From positions 1,612,001 to 1,676,000 of the forward strand of contig AP026546.1 in assembly GCA_026075535.2 (NCBI GenBank): DNA of 64,000 bases, written 5' to 3'. Made by a program: the position numbers and the translations under genes. This DNA comes from Tricholoma matsutake (Eukaryota > Basidiomycota > Agaricomycetes > Agaricales > Tricholomataceae). This document shows, in pieces, positions 51,833-62,382 of this stretch. The notes under the pieces are model-generated. The model saw nothing but the letters and a program-made list of their open reading frames with translations, was not told the DNA's origin and searched no databases. Each line of letters begins with the position of its first letter. The first letter of the stretch is position 1.

Positions 51833-54270
51833 GGAGGAAACATCCTATCGGGATGCTGTCTCCTCCGCTTTAACTCCGTGGCTAAATTGGCACGGAGATA
51901 CCTCGGCAGAGATCGATGAAGTCATTTCCGCGATATCAACGATCTTAAACAAGGCATGGGAAAACCATGCCAAGGAATCTCGCCTTGGCAAGTTGTCCAA
52001 AGGCTGGTGGACAGACGAATGCAGTGGTGCTCTAGACGCTTACAGAGCCTCTCGTGATGAGGGGGACTGGAAGCTCTATAGGAAAGTCATGCGACACGCA
52101 AAGCACGACTTTTTCGATGACCGTATCCAGGAAGTGGCTACGATGAACAGACGACCCTGGGATCTGATGTCCTGGACTCGTCAACGCAACCTCCCATCGT
52201 ACGAGGCTATCTCCTATCGGGGAGAACCGTGCAACGATCTGGATTCTCTGTGGGCTGCCCTTGATGGGTCCTATAACGCCGCATCTGATCGAGCAATCAA
52301 TCTGAGCATACTCGAGGAACTTGATCTGGTGCCTGAAAGGGCCTGGGTCCCTTTCTCCGTCACGGAAATGAAAGAAGCGCTTAACGCATGTTCTTCCCGT
52401 TCCGCTCCAGGTCCCGATCATGTTACGTGGTCGCACCTAAAACACTGGTGTAGCAACCCAGAAGTGGCAGGGCTCATCACCCGCATTGCTGAGGCGTGCA
52501 TCACTGCTGGCCACTGGCCTGCGCACTTCAAGGAGTCCCTGTCGGTAATTATCCCGAAACCAGGGAAACCCAATTATTCTACCCCTAAGTCGTTCAGGCC
52601 TATTGTGCTACTGAACACTCTGGGTAAGTTAGTCGAAAAGATGCTGTCCAGGTGACTTCAGTTCGACGGCGTCGCACACGAGGCCTTTGAACAAAACCAG
52701 TTCGGAGGCGTCGCCCAGCGTTCCACTGAGGATGCAGGTATTTACCTTACCCACCTTGTCAGAGCAGGATGGGCCAGGGGGCTTAAAACAAGTGTTGTCG
52801 CTTTCGACATTGCTCAATTCTTCCCCTCCTTGAACCACCAGGTTCTGTTGGAGATCATCTCGCGGTCGGGGTTTCCTGCGCAAGTAGTGAACTTCTTCCG
52901 TTCATACCTAGTCGGTCGCAAGACGACCTACAAATGGAATGCTTTCTCATCTGGCTCCTTTGCAGCCGATGTGGGAGTGGGCCAAGGCTCTGCCTTGTCC
53001 CCTGTCTTATCGGCGTTATACTTGACGCCCATCATGAAACTCTTCAGAAGAAGCGAAGTCGGCAGAGATGTCGATCTCATGTCCTATGTGGACGATGGCA
53101 CCCTCATCGCCCGCTCTCCACAGTTGGAGGATAACCTCCCCCTTCTCAAGAAAGTGTATGGCTGGATTTTCCAGGCATTCACCTCCCTCGGACTTGTCCT
53201 TGAACATGACACGTCCGAAATATTTCACTTTTCAAGGGCGAGGAGGTTCACCCCCCTGCCTATCGATCTTGGCTTTGCCCCCTACACGGGCAACACCCCC
53301 CTCAAACCCAAGGTTACCTGGAGGTACCTCGGCTTTTTCTTTGACCGCAAACTCTCTTTCAAGGAGCACATGCGGTTCTACTCCACCAAAGCCCTTACCA
53401 CTGCAAGGGCAATGGGAATGCTAGGCAATTCTGTAAGAGGGTTAACTCCCATGCAGAAATGCCTTCTTTACCGTTCATGCGTTGTGCCTATCATGACGTA
53501 TGGATTGAGACTCTGGCACTTCAAAGGCGCTCGCGTCAAAGGTGTCATCAAAACGTTGGCCCAGGTGCAGTCCATCGCTGCACGCTGGATCCTCAGTGCA
53601 TTCAGAACCACCCCAATCGGTGGCCTGGAAAGTATTGCTGGACTGCTGCCCATGCAGCTGTTACTGCGTCGTTTAGTCGACACAGGGGTATTCAGGACCC
53701 CTCTATTGGCCCCCTCACACCCCCTAAGAGCGATCTTGGGGCCCAATCACGTCGGTACTACCCACTCTCATGAGCTAGGACTCTGGGGAGGGAACGTGCT
53801 CGACACACTCAACCTGCAAGGCCCATCTGTCGCCTCGGCTGCAGCCCTGGCCCTCGTACCAGGCGATGAATTCGACCCCTTTGGGGAAGAAAACACACCT
53901 GGAAACAGAGTGATGGATTTATTCCCCACTCGTTTCTCCTCTCACCGCCTCACCTCTAAGGAGGATGGAGCGAGGAATTCTTACAGGAGTGACCTCGACA
54001 AGGCCTGGGCTGCTGCCCAGGCGGAGGAGAACACTCTTGTCATTGCGGTGGACGCTTCGGTGCCCACAGATGCTAAATTTCAAGCTGTCGCCTGCGCTCT
54101 GGTCTTCGGACAGGGAGAACAGGTCGATCGCGTTGTCTCAGCTTCTGGGAGGAGAACTCCCCCAGAAGTAGAACTCTTCGCTCTCCAACTAGGCGTCTCT
54201 GCTGCTTGCAGCAGAGGATGCAAAAAGTTGGTGATATTCTCGGATTCTACTACGGGCATTGAGTCCCTAA
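51833..54270 (+). pseudogene. LINE-i ORF2, RT part
   Basis: From EETSYRDAVSSAL through the RT domain: APGPDHVTW, IIPKPGKP, FDIAQFFPS, GQGSALSPV, YVDDGT (intact), RYLGFFFDRKLS, and into the RNase H domain (AVDASV, IFSDSTTGIESL). TGA at 52653-52655 replaces CGA in SRRLQF. LEHDKSE reads LEHDTSE. It is cut by NAE-C3. Confidence 0.87.
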
Positions 54271-56498
54271 TTTTTTTTTTTTTTTTTTTGGATCAGAATT
54301 TATAACGCGGGGCTCGAACGCAGTCTGCGGAGCAGGGTACAAACTTGGGTACTACTTTATCTACGCGTTCCCCTCGCCCATCTCCCACTCAGGTCCCCGT
54401 TTTAGCCACCTTAGGCGGGCAGTTCCACAGACGTTGGCCTCTCAGCCAGGAAAGGCAATAATCTGGAGGGGGCGCCCCCCCCTCCCGAAGTTAGCCATTA
54501 GATCGCCCCCTGGAGCAGACAGTCCCCCAGCCACATGTCCGACCGAGGCCAGACCAGGCGCAGCAGTGTTAATTCACCGTAAATCCCCCCTTGCGGGAGG
54601 AATAACCGTCTGCGTTTTTCCAGCCAATGAGGATTGACCACCCCAGACGAATGAGGTGGACCATCACCATGTTGTGCACAAGTGACAGTAACAAGGCGGG
54701 TGGTTGTTCACCTGGTTATTCACCGTGACCGCCGTAAGTAGGGGGCCGAGACCCCCCTCGAGCAAATGCACCCATGTGCATGCACTCGATGACATCGTCC
54801 CCCCCGCAGTGGGGGGAAGGTATAGGGAAGCAACACAATGTCACCATCCCGATAGTGGCCACCAGTTACTTGGTGGCCGTGAACGTAGAGGGGGATAGAC
54901 CCCTGTACTAGTTGCGGCGCTGCTGTCCACGAGGACCTCGAGGACGACGGCGCCGTGCTGGGGACGAGGGTTCCCCAGATTGAGGCTCTGATTGAGCAGT
55001 GTGCACCGCCGCGTAGGAAGCCTGGAAGGCTGCCGGAGACGTGAGGTCGAGAGGTGTCGGAACGGCTGCTAGTTCCGCCGACATCGTCTCAGACAGTCGC
55101 CAGGTGGTCGTGAATAACTCCCAAGCCATTTGGCGCCATGCGTTCCTCTCTGCAGGGGGAATGGCGGATGTACGGACGGTACCAACGAACATGGTCATCG
55201 CGTCGAGTTGGTGTAGCATGGCATGAGAGGTGGCTTCGATTTCCAACCTCTCATTCACGGATAACGGCACTTTGTCCTCCACCAACTCAGGGATGGGGGG
55301 CAAAGGCGGTACTGGGGCAGGGGATGCCTCCGGATAGAAGAGCTCGGCCATGCCGAGCTCCTGTGAATACATGTCCTCGCGTTCGAGACTGCGAGTCCAT
55401 CGTTTATGTGCGACATGGACGTCCTGCGCCCACAGCACACGGTCTATCGTTTGCCTCGAGGCCAGCTTGGGGCTGCTCTCGGCATAATTGAGGGCCTCTT
55501 GCATAGCAAGAGAGTCCTCGTCATCCTCAGGGTCGGAGAGGTCTTCTCCAGCCCATAGATCTCTAACTGCCCGTAGGGCAGTAGCTACATCCGGATCGTC
55601 ATGATCGTACCGGGTGTCGTAGTCTTGGACGCCATCGTCGTAGATGTCGCCCGTAATCAGGGAGGGGTCGTGTAGACCCCAGCGTGGTGTTTGGGCTCTA
55701 GTTCGCCATTTAGGCATTGAGAGGGGAAGTTAGTGCTAGTAGGTGATGGTAGAAACCAAGATACGTAGCGTGCCATCGATACCAGTTGGTCCCTTCTCTC
55801 TATTCCGGGTCCACCCGATACTGCCTCCGAACGCTCCGAGGGGGGGACAGGCCGCACATCCTGTAACCCAGTGGGAGATGATTGAACCCGGGTCATAACA
55901 CCCTAGAAGAGTGAGCACCGGAGGTAGAGAGTTGGTGGTGAGTAGTGGCCACCAGAGCGTCGACCTAGCTGTCAGGGGGCACCATCGCCCGGCCCCTTTT
56001 AACGATGGTGTATTCCAACGGGTAGTCAGTGTAGCATGTCTCTAGTCATAGAAACTCACAGAGCATGGAGGCTGGGAGCCTCCCAGATGGCCAGCAGTCC
56101 AGTAAGAATGTCCTTCCCCCTAAGCCAGACCTCCCCCAGCTAAACAAGCGCTTCTACTTGGGTGAGCATTGAAGCAGGCATCCCACACCCGCTCTAAGCC
56201 CCCATAGGGACCCAGACTACTCTTTCATAGACATCACTCACCTAGCCAGGATCCTCGAAGCCAAGGGGAACAAGACAGATAGCAGTCACTGTTGGAAACA
56301 ATGACCGAGACATCCCCGGAGATCGGATGGACGGATCTCTTAGCAAATCAGGCCAGGCCTGGAGACGCCGAGAGCGTTCGTGATGGCGAAATCCGATCGA
56401 AAATCGGATGAAAATTGAAGTGTCGACGTCGCATGCAACGTTGAGCAGAGGTGTTTACCACTATTTATGGTGGTTGTAACAAGTCAAGGAGCGTGTTG
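54271..56498 (-). mobile_element. NAE-C3, full-length family C element
   Basis: Poly(T) at 54271-54289; 5' end at 56492 with six unmatched bases (56493-56498). The 13-bp duplication ATTGAGTCCCTAA is at 54258-54270 and 56499-56511 in LINE-i RNase H sequence. The tail is TTATAAATTCTGATCC-type. Confidence 0.92.
54908..55717 (-). CDS. NAE-C protein (269 aa), second intact copy
   Basis: Intact and about 97% identical by eye to the NAE-C1 protein. Differences include MPKWRTR (R to W, CpG), SQELGMAELFYPE, ELVEDKVPLS and VRTSAIPP. All shared motifs of the family are present: QDYDTRY, RDLWAGEDLSDP, FVGTVRTSA, WRQMAWELFTTTWRLSET, LDLTSPAAFQASYAA and the Arg-rich tail. Function unknown, as for family A. 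Confidence 0.85.
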   Translation of the reverse strand: MPKWRTRAQTPRWGLHDPSLITGDIYDDGVQDYDTRYDHDDPDVATALRAVRDLWAGEDLSDPEDDEDSLAMQEALNYAESSPKLASRQTIDRVLWAQDVHVAHKRWTRSLEREDMYSQELGMAELFYPEASPAPVPPLPPIPELVEDKVPLSVNERLEIEATSHAMLHQLDAMTMFVGTVRTSAIPPAERNAWRQMAWELFTTTWRLSETMSAELAAVPTPLDLTSPAAFQASYAAVHTAQSEPQSGEPSSPARRRRPRGPRGQQRRN

Positions 56499-56511
56499 AT
56501 TGAGTCCCTAA

Positions 56512-57150
56512 TCGATCCAAAACCACGTTCTGGGCAAATCTTCGCCCTGGACGCTTGTCGCTCCCTCCACCCCTGGCTAGCTGGGGATGAGGAGAGAAAC
56601 GTTACATTCTGGCATGTCCCCTCGAACTTCGAGTGGAACGTTCACAAGATGGCTCACGATGTAGCTACATCTACCAAGATCTCCATGGGCAGACACCCGC
56701 GGACGTCTTTAGATTACCTTAAAAAACCAGGTCGAAAAGGCCGTTTGCAAGGATTGGCACACCCGGTTCTCAGATCCGGCGTATCGTGGTCGGCACTTCT
56801 ACCAACTCAAAGGAGTAGGTGGAAAACCGGTATTACCCTCGACTCACAAAGGTGGGCCTTGGCTGAAAGTTATGGGAAACAACACTACGTTGACTTCCCG
56901 TTCAACTCGTATGATTACTGGCCACGCTCCTATAGGGGAGTATCGTCAACGTCTATCCCTTGACGGGGAATACCAATGCTGGTGCCTTGGTCCTGACATA
57001 CAAACTCGGGACCATCTGCTACGCGTCTGCCCCAAGGTGGATCGCAAGGAAACTCGTGCGAGCCCAGACTCTGTCAAAGGCTTTCACGAATTCATGGACA
57101 ACAATCCTGCACTAGGATCGTTCAACTCACTTGCGTGGGATCCAGGATAG
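56512..57150 (+). pseudogene. LINE-i ORF2, C-terminal part, frameshifted
   Basis: Continues RNase H (DPKPRSGQIFALDACRS, HKMAHDVATS). A run of six A near 56722, where relatives have five, shifts the frame at DYLKN. The correct frame resumes to the CWCLGPDIQTRDH tail and WDPG stop at 57150. The 3'UTR and poly(A) follow. Confidence 0.86.
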
Positions 57151-57695
57151 GTTGTGCGCGCAGGGCGTATGACCCCCATCTGGTTCTAGCTAGTGTTATC
57201 GGTATGTCGGGGTGGCCGTTGGGCACCAGACGAGTCCGTTAACCCTCATAAAGGGGGCCCACCCGTGTTCAGGAGCGACTGTCAGGGAGGGGGGACACGA
57301 ACCTAGGTACCGGTTCGGGGAGGCGCCTGAGCGCTTTCAGATCCACTGTCGGTTGCGCGTTACGGCTTCAATGCTGATTACGCCTTCCTTTCCGAGCTGA
57401 GAGGCTCACGTCGGGGCGGCAGTATCCCCTAAATCTTGCACTCATACCCGTAGGGATTCGGGGAACACGACATCGTCAAGCTCGGGTTGTCGGTACGCCA
57501 CCACTGGCAAGTCCGTTTACTCGATAAAGGGGGCCCCCTTAGTGGTCATTGCAGCTATCCAGGTGGTTGGTGCGAAGATCAGCAGGTGGAGGACTTGGGC
57601 TGGGCGTAGTGTACTTCGTTTGTATGTCTCTACCGTGGACTGCGATCGGGCGCCGTGTTATAAACTTTTGACCCAAAAAAAAAAAAAAAAAAAAA

Positions 57696-58224
57696 TGCAT
57701 CGGGGTGATGCATCTTAGAGAGGGGGTGATGTAAGGGGACTAGGGGGGTACCCTGTGTGTTTTTCCTATTTTTTATGTTCGTCCTATATTTTTCCCCACC
57801 TCATTTCCTTCTATTCTTCATTTTCTATGATTTTTCCGGATTTTATTACTAATTTTCCCTTGCTATCATGTTTGTACATGTTGACACTTTTATATTTAGA
57901 GGCGGAGTACCCCTTCCGACACATACCCCTTGGTATGATGTCATTTGGCAGCCTTGATCCGCCTATCTCTGCCTTGTTCTATTTTTAGGTTATATTTGAT
58001 TTTTGTCGTCTTCACATATACTGGGCATCAGCAAGGGGATCCTTAGAGTTTTCTCTTCGGATTTCCCTTTGCTAGAGGCTTAGGTTGCCCTTATACTGAG
58101 CCCAATAGATCGTGTCATTCCTCCTTAGAGGGACACAATGCATGATCGGGTTTCCATGCTCGATAAATGAAATGTGTGCGGCGGAACCACACACATCACT
58201 TCCGTCTTGTAAAAAGACCCCCAT
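57696..58224 (+). repeat. Probable gypsy LTR fragment
   Basis: After a short coding-like end (57696-57720), a purine tract AGAGAGGGGG precedes TGATGTAAGGGG, the layout of a polypurine tract and 3' LTR start. The following 0.49 kb is AT-rich and non-coding, unlike all other sequence here. It is cut at 58224 by the tail of NAE-B3, and the other end is not found. Assignment to Ty3/gypsy rests only on this layout. Confidence 0.5.
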
Positions 58225-59030
58225 TTTTTTTTTTTTTTTTTTTTTTTTTGGGTCAACAATTTATAACACGGGGCTCGATCGCAGTCCGCAGAGCAGGATA
58301 CAAACTTGGGTACTACTGTAACTACGCTTCCCCTCCCCCATATCCTACCCAGGTCCTCGTTTTAGCCACTTTAGGCGGGCAGTGCCACAGACGTTGGCCT
58401 CTCAGCCAGGAAAGGCAATAATCTGGAGGGGGAGCCCCCCCTCCGGAAGCTAGCCATTAACTCGTCCACCAGTGCAGAACGGTCCCCCAGCCACATATCC
58501 AACCGAAGTCAGATCAGGCGCGGCCGTGTTAATTCACTGTAAATCCCCCCTTGCGGGAGGAATAACCGTCTGCATACTCCTGGCCAGCGAGGATTGACCA
58601 CCCCAGACGAATGAGGTGGACCATCACTGCGCTCCCGCACGAGTGACAGAGATGTGGTAGCTGGTTGTTCACCTGGTTATTCACCGGAACTACCGTGGAT
58701 AGGGGGCCAAGGCCCCCTTCGAGTAGATGCTATCAAGGGCATACACTCGGTAACAACGTCCCCCCCGCAGCGGGGAGAAGGTAGAGGGAAGCGACAAACT
58801 GTCACTATCCCGACATCGGCCACCAACTAATTGGTGGGAGTAGATGTGGGGGGGTGACACCCCCCTTTCAGTAGCGGCGCTGCTGTGCTCGAGGACCTCG
58901 AGGATGGCGGCGTCGTGATGAGGACGAGGGTTCCCCATGATGGAGCTCTGCATGAGCTGCCTGCCTAGCCGCATAGGAAGCCCTGAAGGCTTCCAGTGAC
59001 GTGAGGTCGAGAGGCAATCCGGCAGCTGCC
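58225..59030 (-). mobile_element. NAE-B3, 3' part of a family B element
   Basis: Poly(T) at 58225-58249, then the family B 3' region and the last 55 or so codons of its ORF (down to AAAGLPLDLTS), where NAE-B4 starts. It is almost identical to the inverse of 60484-61292, so the pair forms an inverted repeat. The 5' half is missing. Confidence 0.85.
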
Positions 59031-61292
59031 GCTCCTTGACTTGTTACAACCACCATAAATAGTGGTAAACACCTCTGCTCAACGTTGCACACGACGTCGA
59101 CACTTCAATTTTGGTCCGATTTTCGATCGGATTTCCCCATCACAAACGCTCTCAACGTCTCCAGGCCTGCCCTGATTTGCTAAGAGATCCGTCCATCCGA
59201 TCTCTGTGGATGCCCAGGCCACTGTTTTTGACAGTGTCTGCTATTCGTCTCGTTCTCCTGGGCTTCGAGGATCCTGGTTAGGTGAGTGTTGGCAATGAAA
59301 GAGTAGTCTGGGCCCCTATGGGGGCTTAGAGTGGGTGTGGGATGCCTACTTCAACACTCGCCCAAGTCGTCGCATTCGTTTAGCTGGGGGAGGTCTGGTT
59401 CAGGAGGAGGGACATTTTCACTGGATTGTGGGTCGTCTGGGAGGCTTCCTACCTCCATGCTGCGTGAGTTTCTACATCTAGAGACCTGCTACACTGACTA
59501 CCCATTGGAATACACCATCATTAAAAGGGGCCGGGCGATGGTGCCCCCTGGTGGCTAGGTCAACGCTCTGGTGGCCGCTACTTACCACCGACTCTTTACC
59601 TCCGGCACTCACACCCTCGAGGTGTTCGGAACCGGGTTCAATTGCCCCTCCCAATCTGCAGCAGGATTTGCGGCCTGTCTGCCCCCTCGGAGCGTCTGGA
59701 GGCTGTGTCGGGTGGACCCGGAATTGAGATAAGGGACCGTCTGTTATCGTCATCACGCTACGTATCTTGACTTCTACCGTCATCTACTTGTGCTAAATCA
59801 TCCTCAATGCCCTCTACAAACCGTAGAGCACGAACTCGACACCAGGCGGCTCATGGCGACCCCCTCCTATACACAAACGCCGACTTCGCAGACTTCGACG
59901 ACAACTACCTCCCAGAGTTCGGACACGTCTCCCTGAGCGGATGGGACTCTGATGTGGCTAACCAGTTCCACAATCTTTGGGCGGAGGATGACTCCTCCGA
60001 CCTGCCAGACGACGATGACGGCTCTGCCACCGGCGGAGACGTCGAATTCATTCCGGGTCTCACCGAGCTAGCCTCGCAAGAGACCATAAACCGCTTCCTG
60101 GCATCACAAGTGATAGCCGATGAGGTGCATGATCTGGCTCTCGAGCTTGGGCTCGAGGCCAACAACAATCAAGAGCTCGGCATCGCCGAGCTCCTCTATC
60201 TGGAGGGGCAGCAGGAGCAATCTGCGCCGCCCCTCCCCACATCACCGGGTTCATCCGCCATCCCAGAGTTGGTGGAGGATGAGCCTCCGTTGTCGAGAGA
60301 TGAGAGGGTGGACATAACGTCCACTTCTCATGGCTTTCTACATTTACTGGAGGCTATGACGATTTTTGTCGGTACCGTCCGAGTATCCGCCGTTCTGCTC
60401 ATTGAGAGGAACGCATGGCGTCAGATGGCCTGGGAACTATTCACGACCACCTGGCGATTGTCCGAGCCAATGTCGGCAGAACTAGCAGCTGCCGGATTGC
60501 CTCTCGACCTCACGTCACCGGAAGCCTTCAGGGCTTCCTACGCGGCTAGGCAGGCAGCTCATGCAGAGCTCCATCATGGGGAACCCTCGTCCTCATCACG
60601 ACGCCGCCGTCCTCGAGGTCCTCGAGCACAGCAGCGCCGCTACTGAAAGGGGGGTGTCACCCCCCCACATCTACTCCCACCAATTAGTTGGTGGCCGATG
60701 TCGGGATAGTGACAGTTTGTCGCTTCCCTCTACCTTCTCCCCGCTGCGGGGGGGACGTTGTTACCGAGTGTATGCCCTTGATGGCGTCTACTCGAAGGGG
60801 GCCTTGGCCCCCTATCCACGGTAGTTCCGGTGAATAACCAGGTGAACAACCAGCTACCACATCTCTGTCACTCGTGCGGGAGCGCAGTGATGGTCCACCT
60901 CATTCGTCTGGGGTGGTCAATCCTCGCTGGCCAGGAGTATGCAGACAGTTATTCCTCCCGCAAGGGGGGATTTACAGTGAATTAACACGGCCGCGCCTGA
61001 TCTGACTTCGGTTGGATATGTGGCTGGGGGACCGTTCTGCACTGGTGGACGAGTTAATGGCTAGCTTCCGGAGGGGGGGCTCCCCCTCCAGATTATTGCC
61101 TTTCCTGGCTGAGAGGCCAACGTCTGTGGCACTGCCCGCCTAAAGTGGCTAAAACGAGGACCTGGGTAGGATATGGGGGAGGGGAAGCATAGTTACAGTA
61201 GTACCCAAGTTTGTATCCTGCTCCGCGGACTGCGATCGAGCCCCGCGTTATAAATTGTTGACCCAAAAAAAAAAAAAAAAAAAAAAAAAAAA
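59031..61292 (+). mobile_element. NAE-B4, full-length family B element
   Basis: Starts GCTCCTTG at 59031 inside NAE-B3 and ends with A28 at 61292. The right flank is the copia leader region, so its two flanks do not belong together. Leader and ORF are nearly identical to NAE-B2 and close to NAE-B1. Confidence 0.88.
59807..60646 (+). CDS. NAE-B protein (279 aa), second intact copy
   Basis: Intact and closely similar to the NAE-B1 protein (MPSTNRRARTRHQ, SDLPDDDDGSATGGDVE, NQELGIAELLYLE, WRQMAWELFTTTWRLSE, LDLTSPEAFRASYAA). The tail reads RRRRPRGPRAQQRRY. Compared with NAE-B1 there are about a dozen substitutions and a one-residue length difference at the C-terminus. Function unknown; see NAE-A1. 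Confidence 0.85.
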   Translation: MPSTNRRARTRHQAAHGDPLLYTNADFADFDDNYLPEFGHVSLSGWDSDVANQFHNLWAEDDSSDLPDDDDGSATGGDVEFIPGLTELASQETINRFLASQVIADEVHDLALELGLEANNNQELGIAELLYLEGQQEQSAPPLPTSPGSSAIPELVEDEPPLSRDERVDITSTSHGFLHLLEAMTIFVGTVRVSAVLLIERNAWRQMAWELFTTTWRLSEPMSAELAAAGLPLDLTSPEAFRASYAARQAAHAELHHGEPSSSSRRRRPRGPRAQQRRY

Positions 61293-61439
61293 TGCAGCTC
61301 ACAGGGAGCGCAATGCAGCTCACAGGGAGTGCAATGCAGCTCACGGAGATCACAAGGTTATAATTTGGAGACGATGAAGTCAACGTCATTTGCAGCCAAT
61401 TAAGGCACATTGGCGATGTGCCCAGCAGGGCCCATAACC
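61293..61439 (-). other. Copia primer binding site and leader
   Basis: In element orientation, directly after the 5' LTR comes GGTTATGGGCCC (61428-61439), complementary to the anticodon arm GGGCCCATAACC of eukaryotic initiator tRNA-Met. This is the half-tRNA primer used by many copia elements. The leader follows, with an ATG near 61393 that opens a frame (MTLTSSSPNYNL) which could be the start of gag. A 21-bp unit repeats about 2.7 times at 61293-61354. Confidence 0.75.
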
Positions 61440-61713
61440 TGTTGGAGCAGACTATATATGCTGCACAGTGGAAGAGACAACACGTTTCTTACAACCTACC
61501 TGGGGTTTACTTAGACTTACAGCTAGGGTTAGCAGAGGTAAGAACACTGTATTCCTACTATGGTACAGGTTCTCCTTATATATATAATATTAAGGATGTC
61601 ACATGACTCAGGAATGTGTTTACTGCATGTATGCACAGTAAGCACAGTAACATGCATATGCTGCATGTATTGCCTCATGTATACAGCATGCATCACGGAG
61701 ATTAATTTCAACA
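61440..61713 (-). repeat. Copia 5' LTR
   Basis: 274 bp, TGTTG...CAACA, 10 differences by eye from the LTR at 43501-43774. It is followed by TTTAG, the target duplication. Taken alone it looks like a solo LTR, but its flank pairs with the left end of the copia element. Confidence 0.87.
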
Positions 61714-61787
61714 TTTAGAACAGTTACAATAGAAATACATGTCAAAATGTTAGGGTATAGGATTAGATGATTATGTTTGCTGAAATT
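61714..61787. other. Host 3' flank of the MFS gene
   Basis: 74 bases between the copia LTR and the MFS stop codon: AT-rich and without repeats, presumably the gene's 3'UTR. Copia therefore landed just downstream of the gene. Confidence 0.6.
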
Positions 61788-62382
61788 CTATACACGTGCA
61801 AATATGTGAGGGTCTATCTCTAGCTTCGAGAGAAGAATGAAGAAAGAGCCTGCGATGAGGGTAGCCCCAGAGAACACGATCATTCCGTCGAAATTTCCAT
61901 GGCCTCAGACAAGTAGCGCCCCAGCCGCGGGGCCTCCAATCAAGGACCTAGAGCGCACATATCATCAGCACACATCAAACACTTGAGACAAGATCAAATG
62001 TATCAAATAATACATCATCATGAGCACCCTACATCTGTCGCGCCCAACTTCCCATAAGAGGAACCACAAGAAAAGTACTCATGGAAATGAAATAATGCTA
62101 TACAACATTCCAATCCTTGTCCCAATCTGTCGTATATCCGATATTTGGGCAATACAAGGTGTTATCACTGAGATAAACGCGCCCGAGAAGAAGCCGTACA
62201 TGACAGCAAACAGCATCACTGCCACGAGTGATTTAGCAAACATCCAGAAGACTAGACAGGCGAGACCAGAGAAGAAGGCTGACGGCATGAGAAGGTTAAA
62301 GCGCCCCACGGAGTCGGAGAGGTACGCAGGGGAAATGCGCCCAAAGAACCCTCCTGCGTTCATTATGGCTAGAACGTAGAAG
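61788..62382 (-). pseudogene. MFS transporter (monocarboxylate-type), C-terminal part, broken
   Basis: The host gene. The upstream exon (62083-62382) reads FYVLAIMNAGGFFGRISPAY, LSDSVGRFN, several hydrophobic helices and IGTRIGMLYSIISFP, typical of fungal SLC16/MCT-like MFS permeases of the plasma membrane. A 135-nt intron follows (61948-62082, ending CTCTAG with a CTGAT branch-like motif). The last exon (61788-61947) gives LIGGPAAGALL, DGMIVFSGATLIAGS and KLEIDPHIFARV before TAG. The expected GTGAGT donor reads ATGAGT, and a CGA in the last exon is now TGA (61905-61907); both are CpG transitions. LINE-j cuts the gene at 62383, so upstream exons lie beyond it. Substrate unknown. Confidence 0.8.

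Larger units (their letters stand above)
49144..57695 (+). mobile_element. LINE-i, LINE with ORF1-ORF2 deletion and two NAE insertions
   Basis: Begins in ORF1 at VGPHRTQRGS, reads to 49946, is interrupted by NAE-C2, and resumes at 51833 in ORF2 (EETSYRDAVSS). It is interrupted again by NAE-C3 (54271-56498) and ends with the 3'UTR and poly(A) at 57675-57695. The end of ORF1 and the endonuclease domain are missing across NAE-C2. Confidence 0.87.
43501..61713 (-). mobile_element. Copia (Ty1-type) LTR retrotransposon with nested insertions
   Basis: LTRs of 274 bp bound it at 43501-43774 (3' LTR) and 61440-61713 (5' LTR), both TGTTG...CAACA. The flanks are TTTAG on both sides (43496-43500, 61714-61718), so they are the two ends of one insertion. 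Remaining internal parts are the PBS and leader (61293-61439) and the RT/RNase H end of pol (43807-45231). Everything between is other retroelements, and most of gag, protease and integrase is lost. Confidence 0.87.

Noticed and set aside
57755..57988. 77-codon ORF in the AT-rich LTR-like region
   Set aside because: Low-complexity composition, no recognisable domain, and placed inside the presumed LTR.
61440..61713. Solo LTR
   Set aside because: The flanking TTTAG pairs with the left flank of the copia 3' LTR at 43501, and a primer binding site lies just inside, so it is the 5' LTR of the same element.
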